DNA of 20,247 nucleotides from an uncultured Eubacteriales bacterium. GTDB lineage: Bacteria > Bacillota > Clostridia > Oscillospirales > Oscillospiraceae. The position numbers and the translations under genes were made by a program. Shown in pieces: positions 15,637 through 20,247 of the stretch (within the stretch, counting starts at the first letter, position 1; every line of letters begins with the position of its first letter). The stretch lies in contig URTG01000010.1 of assembly GCA_900550705.1 (NCBI GenBank), forward strand, positions 1 to 20,247. Reading direction: 5' to 3'. The notes beneath the pieces were generated by a model. That model was not told where the DNA came from, searched no databases, and saw only the letters and a list, made by a program, of their open reading frames with translations.

Positions 15637-16161
15637 TCAGCGGAGTCTCCCGCCGATTCGGCTGTGGATCAGCCCGATCAGCTGGGTCAGCCCCACATCG
15701 TAGCAAACGAAAATCAGGTTTCCGCCCCCATAGAGCAGCCACAGGTGCTCCGTCAGCCACTGGGGCGGGTCGGGCAGAAACAGGGCCCGGAACAAAAACC
15801 AGCACAGGGTGAGCACAGCGTTGAAAAACACCAGCTTCAGCCCCCACTCCCTCCACCGGCTGTGCAGCCCCTCCATCCGGCTTTTTACCACCGGGTAGAG
15901 GCCGAAAAACAGCAGATAGAGAAGGGCCGTCCCCTTGTCCGGCACCAGCAGCAGGCTCAGAATGCCCGCCGCCGCCCAGCACAGATAGCCCACGCCGGGT
16001 CCGCCGGACAGCACGCCTGCCACGGGGAACAGCCCCGCCGCCGCCGTCAGCCCCAGCCGCCCCGAGGGGGCCACGGAGGCCAGCCAGATCAGCGCCAGGC
16101 TCCCCGCCGTCAGCACGCCGCCCAGGGCCGTCTTTTTTCCGGAGGATCGTATCCGCGCCAT
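15637..16161 (-). CDS. Uncharacterised polytopic membrane protein
   Basis: I do not recognise a named family with confidence. The 174-aa sequence has a short basic N-terminus and about six hydrophobic segments (12-31, 35-53, 56-74, 77-92, 108-130, 141-165). Features include a basic cytoplasmic-type loop LYPVVKSRMEGLHSRWREWG between segments 4 and 5 and a basic C-terminus. The size and six-helix plan resemble small integral transport subunits such as ECF S components, but I see no diagnostic motif, and this is only a shape comparison. It starts (ATG 16159-16161) 1 bp after the stop of the J-domain gene, so it is part of the same message, and ends 31 bp before yicC. Confidence 0.8.
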   Translation of the reverse strand: MARIRSSGKKTALGGVLTAGSLALIWLASVAPSGRLGLTAAAGLFPVAGVLSGGPGVGYLCWAAAGILSLLLVPDKGTALLYLLFFGLYPVVKSRMEGLHSRWREWGLKLVFFNAVLTLCWFLFRALFLPDPPQWLTEHLWLLYGGGNLIFVCYDVGLTQLIGLIHSRIGGRLR

Positions 16162-16162
16162 C

Positions 16163-16756
16163 TCAGCAGCGCCCTCCCCCGCACAGACAGTTCAGGCACA
16201 GCAGGGTGGTGCAGCAGTCCATGCTGTCCACCGTGCCGCTGTTGTAGCCGTAGGGCCGGTAGCCTCCGCCGCCCCGCTGCTGCATCATCGCCAGGGCCTG
16301 GCGGTATTCCTGGTTCCCCGGCTCCATCTGAACGGCCCGGGTGTAGTTTTGCAGGGCCTCGTCCAGCCAGCCCTTGCGATAGGCAATACTGCCCGCCAGA
16401 AAGTAATACTCGCCGTTGCGCTGGGGGGTCTGGTAGAGCAGCTGCTCCGCCGCCTGCAGATTGCCCGCGTTGATGAACTGGCGGATCTGCTGGTAGGAGG
16501 CGCCGCCGGAGGACTGGTAGCTGCTCTGCTGCTGATAGCCCCCGTAGCTCTGGGACCGTCCGCCGCCGGAGCGCTGCTTATTGATCTCCTCGTAGGCCTC
16601 GTTGATCTCTTTCATTTTCTCCTCGGCCAGGTCGGCCAGGGGGTTGTTCTGGTAGTTGTCCGGGTGGTACTTCCGGGCCAGCTCGCGGTATGCTTTTTTG
16701 ATCTCCTCATCGCTGGCGTTGGAACCCACGCCCAGTACGCTGTACGGATCTTTCAT
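16163..16756 (-). CDS. J-domain protein with TPR-like region and cysteine-rich tail
   Basis: A 197-aa co-chaperone-like protein. The J domain spans about residues 3-60, with the HPD triad at 31-33 (KYHPDNYQNN), which stimulates Hsp70 ATPase. A Gly/Ser/Gln/Tyr-rich linker (63-88) leads to a helical TPR-like region (about 88-160: IRQFINAGNLQAAEQLLYQT, AGSIAYRKGWLDEALQNY), and the protein ends in a compact cysteine cluster DCCTTLLCLNCLCGGGRC (180-197, six Cys). It lacks the G/F and zinc-finger regions of a true DnaJ. The ATG at 16754-16756 has GGAG 9 nt upstream and overlaps the preceding stop as ATGA, so I prefer it over a TTG five codons earlier. The tail could bind a metal or act as a lipid or membrane anchor; the role is unknown. 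Confidence 0.9.
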   Translation of the reverse strand: MKDPYSVLGVGSNASDEEIKKAYRELARKYHPDNYQNNPLADLAEEKMKEINEAYEEINKQRSGGGRSQSYGGYQQQSSYQSSGGASYQQIRQFINAGNLQAAEQLLYQTPQRNGEYYFLAGSIAYRKGWLDEALQNYTRAVQMEPGNQEYRQALAMMQQRGGGGYRPYGYNSGTVDSMDCCTTLLCLNCLCGGGRC

Positions 16757-17619
16757 CTGCCGTTTCTCCAAATCTTTTGTTTTTTTATTTCTGCCCAGCT
16801 GCCCTCAAGCACGGCCCGCTGGACCAGGGGAAGTCCTAAATAAATGATGTTCTCCAATAACGCCTTGCGGCAGCCGAAGTCGCCCAGCTGCAGGGCCGCG
16901 CCCATCAGCTCCAGAGAGTGGTCCAGGGTCCGCTTCAGCGCCGGGTCGTCTCCCTCCGGTCCGTAGCGCGCCGCCACGGGATTGTAGCGGCACGCCGCCC
17001 GGTCCTCGGCCAGGTCGTCCCGGGCGTCGATGAGATAGATCCATCGGCCCAGGTGGTAGAGCAGCTGGCCCAGCACCCGGCCCTCCGTCCCCTCTCCGGG
17101 GGCGGCGGCCTGGAGCAGCCGGGCGAAGGTGTCCGCCGTCCGGTCGATGGAGGGGCACTGCTCCCCTTCCAGCCGGTTCAGCTCCCCCAGGCTCTCCTTC
17201 ACCGCCGCGGCAAACTCCGGCCGACGGGCGGCAGCCTTTCGGTAGGCGGGCCCCAGCAGGCCGGACAGCACCCGGGCGGGCAGCCCCTTCCAGAAGGGCT
17301 CGTCCGCCACCGCGTCCCGCAGCCTCCACCAGGTGAGGACCATGCTCTCATCCGCCGCCTGCTCCAGCGCGGGGCTGTCGGGGCACATGGGCTCCTTTCT
17401 CAGTGGGTTGGCGTGGCACCGGCCGGCGCAGGGGGTAAAGCGCTCCTCCGCCGACCACAGCACCAGCGTCAGAAAGGTGAAGTCAAAATTCAGGAACATG
17501 GGCGCCAGCAGCCCATACCGCCGCCGCAGGCAGCGGCACAGTCCGCAGTAGGTGGCCCGATACAGGTCAAAGTCCTTGCATTTCAGCTCCGGGCGGCAGG
17601 GCCGCACATATCCAAACAC
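16753..17619 (-). CDS. DUF5685 family protein
   Basis: A 288-aa protein of a family I know only as DUF5685. The N-terminal signature FGYVRPCRPELKCKDFDLY, with Cys at 8, 14, 25, 28 and 30 (YCGLCRC), is characteristic. The rest is predicted helical. Two aspartate-rich sites are notable: RDAVADE (101-107) and IDARDDLAED (197-206) followed by CRYNP. Their spacing resembles the paired metal-diphosphate-binding motifs of class I isoprenoid synthases such as squalene/phytoene synthase; a relation in fold is my inference, and no activity should be assumed. The start is GTG (17617-17619) with GAGGAG 5 nt upstream; it follows the RseC-like gene by 9 bp and is coupled to the J-domain gene by ATGA. Confidence 0.87.
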   Translation of the reverse strand: MFGYVRPCRPELKCKDFDLYRATYCGLCRCLRRRYGLLAPMFLNFDFTFLTLVLWSAEERFTPCAGRCHANPLRKEPMCPDSPALEQAADESMVLTWWRLRDAVADEPFWKGLPARVLSGLLGPAYRKAAARRPEFAAAVKESLGELNRLEGEQCPSIDRTADTFARLLQAAAPGEGTEGRVLGQLLYHLGRWIYLIDARDDLAEDRAACRYNPVAARYGPEGDDPALKRTLDHSLELMGAALQLGDFGCRKALLENIIYLGLPLVQRAVLEGSWAEIKKQKIWRNGR

Positions 17620-17628
17620 CGCCGCTCC

Positions 17629-18051
17629 TCAGCGCAGAAATTTCAAAATCTGAAACTCCGGCTTCTTGCTGTGCTGCATCCTATGGTTGGCCGCCAGCGC
17701 CGGGAGAAAGCCCGCCGCCAGACCCACCAGTGCCGGCCCGAAGGCCGCCAGCTCGCCCAGCTGGAAGGCGGACTGCCCGATGACATACCCCGCCGCAAGG
17801 CCCACACAGGGGAACAGGAAGGTGACCACGGAGATGCCGATATTATGCCCCGCCATAGGCTCCACCTCTACAAAATCCCCGGGCTTGGCCCCGATGGAGT
17901 TGCTGGCGGTGGCCAGCAGCTCCTCCTTGGGCTTCTGCCCGCAGCCGGCACAGGCGCCGGTGCAGTGCAGTCCGCACTCCATCTGCCGCAGCAGAGAGAC
18001 CTCGGCCACGTTGCCGGAGATCACACGTTTTACAATTGCATTTTGAACCAT
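17629..18051 (-). CDS. RseC/SoxR-reducing-system-like membrane protein
   Basis: A 140-aa protein of the RseC/RsxC-associated family. It has a small N-terminal beta domain with four cysteines (C26, C30, C34, C37, in a CxxxCxxxCxxC layout), then GDFVEVEP (about 58-65), and two membrane helices (about 72-92 and 99-117) with a basic C-terminus. In proteobacteria RseC and the Rsx complex help keep SoxR reduced; in Clostridia such genes often accompany electron-transfer complexes, but no Rnf/Rsx gene is seen here. I start at ATG 18049-18051, where GGAGG lies 8 nt upstream; an in-frame ATG seven codons earlier has no ribosome binding site. It follows cdaR after 41 bp. Confidence 0.85.
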   Translation of the reverse strand: MVQNAIVKRVISGNVAEVSLLRQMECGLHCTGACAGCGQKPKEELLATASNSIGAKPGDFVEVEPMAGHNIGISVVTFLFPCVGLAAGYVIGQSAFQLGELAAFGPALVGLAAGFLPALAANHRMQHSKKPEFQILKFLR

Positions 18052-18092
18052 GGAATTTGCCTCCAACTTCATTGGGACCGGAAGAACCGCCG

Positions 18093-19328
18093 TTACGAAC
18101 GGCTGATCTTCACCGAAATAGAATACTCGCCGACCACGCCCACGGAGTCCTCCGCGTCCAGATAGACCCGGGAGGGAACGGAATAGGTGCCCGCATTCTT
18201 AAACTCCGACAGGTCGGCCACGATGCGGATCTGGCTGGCGTCCAGAGCGTCCAGCGCCGCCGCCTGGCCTCGGATGGCCACGGTGCGGGTCTGGGTCACC
18301 GCCGTGGACGTAAAGCCCGTGGGCTGGTTGGACAGCTGAATGTTGTCCACCTCAAAGTTCCGGGTGGACAGCCCCTCCACCGTCACAGTGACGCTGGCGG
18401 AGGTCTCGCCGCTGACGTTCTCCAGTCTGGAATCGATAGAGATCGGGTAGGTCAGGGTATTGGAGCCCACCACCTTGGCCAGGTCCACGCTGCCCAGAGA
18501 AATCTCCGACAGGTCGGCCAGGTCCTCCTTCGCACCGGAGACGGTAATGCTCTCCGGACTGATGGTGATGGCCGCGTCCGCTGCGGTCGCGCCGCCGCCC
18601 GGGATTACATTTACTGTCAAGGGGACTTCCTTCACAACCACCACAGGCAGGACCACATAGGCGGATTCGCTGTCCAGGGTGACGTCCAGGCCGGTGAGGG
18701 TCTCCCCGTCGGCATTCCGGAGCGTCAGCGGCAGGTCCCCGGCAAAGCGGGTGCTCAGGTCCTCGCAGTTCAGCACGGCCACCACCCGGTCCACCTGGCT
18801 CACCTGGTCCACAGGACCGCTGACCACCACGGATTCCGGGTTAATGGCAGGGGTCCCCGCCTGATAGCCGTCGGCCACACTGCCCTGAAGCTCAAACTCC
18901 ACCGGGAAGGTGTGGGTGGACAGCTTATCCACCGTCACCACAATGGAGCTTGGCTCCTGGTCCAGCAGGGCGATGCTCTCCTTGCTCACCGACGTGGGCC
19001 AGTTGGGGGTGTAAGTGACCTTATTCTCCCCCTCCTGGCACTTCGATACATCGATCGTCACCGAGATCTCGCTGCGGCTGCGGCTCAGACTGTCCAGCAC
19101 ACTGGCCGGGGCCTCGATCTTCAGGTTGACCGTCTCCTGAGACAGGTTGGCCACCGTCAGATTCTGCTGGGTGAGCACGTTGTTGCCGGTGACGGTCACC
19201 GGGATGTTATGAAACCAGGTGGGCGAGGTGGGGTTGACCTCCGCCCGAACATAAAACCAGAATACCACAGCCAGCAGGATGGAAAGCAGGATATACACCC
19301 AGCGGCTGTCTCGAAAACGCTCTATCAC
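18093..19328 (-). CDS. cdaR: CdaA regulatory protein CdaR (YbbR repeats)
   Basis: CdaR is a membrane-anchored extracytoplasmic protein that modulates the diadenylate cyclase CdaA. The 411-aa product has a short cytoplasmic N-terminus, one transmembrane helix (about 9-27: RWVYILLSILLAVVFWFYV), and four YbbR-type beta repeats (about 40-134, 138-226, 233-318, 320-409), visible from recurring VPVTV/VPLTV and PESVVVSG/PESITVSG strand motifs. The GTG start overlaps the cdaA stop in GTGA, with GGGGGAGGAG upstream. The gene pair is the universal Firmicutes arrangement. The usual next gene, glmM, is missing, and an RseC-like gene follows instead. Confidence 0.95.
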   Translation of the reverse strand: MIERFRDSRWVYILLSILLAVVFWFYVRAEVNPTSPTWFHNIPVTVTGNNVLTQQNLTVANLSQETVNLKIEAPASVLDSLSRSRSEISVTIDVSKCQEGENKVTYTPNWPTSVSKESIALLDQEPSSIVVTVDKLSTHTFPVEFELQGSVADGYQAGTPAINPESVVVSGPVDQVSQVDRVVAVLNCEDLSTRFAGDLPLTLRNADGETLTGLDVTLDSESAYVVLPVVVVKEVPLTVNVIPGGGATAADAAITISPESITVSGAKEDLADLSEISLGSVDLAKVVGSNTLTYPISIDSRLENVSGETSASVTVTVEGLSTRNFEVDNIQLSNQPTGFTSTAVTQTRTVAIRGQAAALDALDASQIRIVADLSEFKNAGTYSVPSRVYLDAEDSVGVVGEYSISVKISRS

Positions 19329-20209
19329 GGCTGCTCCTCCCCCTTCTTGCTCCGGCCTTGCAGCAGGTTAAACAGGTGGCTGGAGGGGGACTTCTTCTCC
19401 TCCTCCGCGTCGGCCATGAGCTCGTTGCGGAGCAGTCGCTCCAGCGTCTCCGGGGCCAGGTGCCGCTTGAGCATCCCGCCCACGGCGGCGGAGATAGAGC
19501 CTGTCTCCTCTGACACAATGACTACCACCGCGTCGGAGTGCTCGCTCATGCCGATGCCCGCCCGGTGCCGCATCCCTAAGTCCCGGCTGAGATTGACGTT
19601 GCCGGACAGGGGCAGCATACAGCCCGCCCCCACAATGCGGCCCTCCCGGACGATCACCGCCCCGTCGTGCAGCGGGGCCTTATTCCAGAAGATATTTTTC
19701 AGCAGCTCGCTGGACACGGCGCAGTCCAGAACTGTGCCGGTTTTAATGACATCGTCCAGCAGATTCTGCCGCTCGAACACCATCAGCGCCCCCACCTTGT
19801 CCCGGGACATATCGGAGTAGGCGCTGACGGTCTCGGCAATGGCGCTCTCCATGTCCATGGCCGCCCCCTGGCTGGGGGCGAAGGAGAAGCCCAGGCGGCT
19901 GCTGCCCACCCGCTCCAAAAACCGGCGGATCTCCGGCTGGAACAGGATCACCAGCACCAGAATTCCCCATTCCACCAGGCGGTTCAGCAGAAAGGTGGTG
20001 GCCGTCAGCCGGATGGCGGAGGATAGACCCATGGCCAGGATCAGAATCATGATCCCCCGCAGGACCCGGCCGGAGCTGGTCTTTCGCAGCATCCACAGCA
20101 TTTTATAAATGAGGAACGCCAGAATGGCAATATCCAAAATATCCGCCGGGCGGAGCCGGATCATGGTAAAGTTCAGCGGCTGTAAAAAGGCCTGGATGCT
20201 TCCCAGCAT
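19325..20209 (-). CDS. cdaA: Membrane diadenylate cyclase CdaA (c-di-AMP synthase)
   Basis: CdaA condenses two ATP into cyclic di-AMP, which controls potassium and osmolyte uptake and wall homeostasis. The 294-aa protein has three N-terminal hydrophobic helices (about 24-40, 50-66, 76-91), a short linker, and a DisA_N cyclase domain (about 115-265). The catalytic DGA motif is at 182-184 and RHR at 214-216, both intact; GAGCMLPLS lies between them. A basic, charged C-terminal tail follows. The ATG at 20207-20209 has GAGGTG 7 nt upstream. Only 38 bp of upstream sequence is present, so its promoter or preceding gene is not visible. Confidence 0.97.
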   Translation of the reverse strand: MLGSIQAFLQPLNFTMIRLRPADILDIAILAFLIYKMLWMLRKTSSGRVLRGIMILILAMGLSSAIRLTATTFLLNRLVEWGILVLVILFQPEIRRFLERVGSSRLGFSFAPSQGAAMDMESAIAETVSAYSDMSRDKVGALMVFERQNLLDDVIKTGTVLDCAVSSELLKNIFWNKAPLHDGAVIVREGRIVGAGCMLPLSGNVNLSRDLGMRHRAGIGMSEHSDAVVVIVSEETGSISAAVGGMLKRHLAPETLERLLRNELMADAEEEKKSPSSHLFNLLQGRSKKGEEQP

Positions 20210-20247
20210 GGCGTTTCACCTCGTCCTTGGGGTTTCCGGCTCCGAAT

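Noticed and set aside
18036..19820. A 594-codon plus-strand open frame opposite cdaR and cdaA
   Set aside because: Runs across the boundary of two coupled minus-strand genes and has shadow composition.
1..20247. CRISPR arrays, tRNA or rRNA genes, insertion sequences, phage or toxin-antitoxin genes
   Set aside because: No direct repeat series, cloverleaf, transposase or integrase motif, or compositional break was seen. The window is a continuous run of chromosomal genes.

Overview
The window is a compact, GC-rich stretch of a spore-forming member of the Clostridia. Gene content and codon usage suggest an Oscillospirales/Ruminococcaceae-type gut anaerobe, but that placement is an inference from general knowledge. 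Every gene I can support is on the minus strand, so transcription runs from position 20247 towards 1. Genes are separated by a few bases or overlap by 4 nt, and several use GTG or TTG starts preceded by strong Shine-Dalgarno sequences. No tRNA, rRNA, CRISPR array, insertion sequence or phage gene is visible.

Layout in the direction of transcription. (1) 20209-18093: cdaA and cdaR, the membrane diadenylate cyclase (c-di-AMP) and its YbbR-repeat regulator; the usual third gene, glmM, does not follow. (2) 18051-15637: four poorly characterised genes: an RseC-like membrane protein with four N-terminal cysteines, a DUF5685 protein, a J-domain/TPR-like protein with a cysteine-rich tail, and a small polytopic membrane protein. 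(3) 15605-13491: yicC, remA, gmk, rpoZ, closed by a hairpin terminator. (4) 13415-3464: priA, def, fmt, rsmB, rlmN, the PP2C phosphatase, the PASTA kinase and rsgA, closed by a second terminator. Blocks 3 and 4 follow the Bacillus order yicC-remA-gmk-rpoZ-(coaBC)-priA-def-fmt-rsmB-rlmN-prpC-prkC-rsgA-(rpe-thiN)-spoVM, with the genes in brackets missing. They combine translation initiation and maturation (def, fmt, rsmB, rlmN, rsgA), replication restart (priA) and Ser/Thr phospho-signalling.

(5) 3339-117: a sporulation block. Between two hairpin terminators lies a 23-codon gene, too small for normal gene calling, that I identify as spoVM. It is followed by a SPOCS/LysM protein (SipL family) and by spoIVA, ending in a perfect 18-bp bidirectional terminator at the window edge. 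SpoVM, SipL and SpoIVA are the known components of the coat basal layer on the forespore surface, so this region holds that layer in three consecutive genes. Two similar CATAGAmT boxes upstream of spoVM and sipL look like the -10 elements of mother-cell sigma-E promoters.

Most of the window is conserved housekeeping sequence. The most interesting items are the unannotated spoVM and its linkage to sipL and spoIVA, and the cysteine-rich uncharacterised block after cdaAR, including a DUF5685 protein with terpene-synthase-like aspartate motifs. I see no convincing evidence of a wholly new defence or mobile system.
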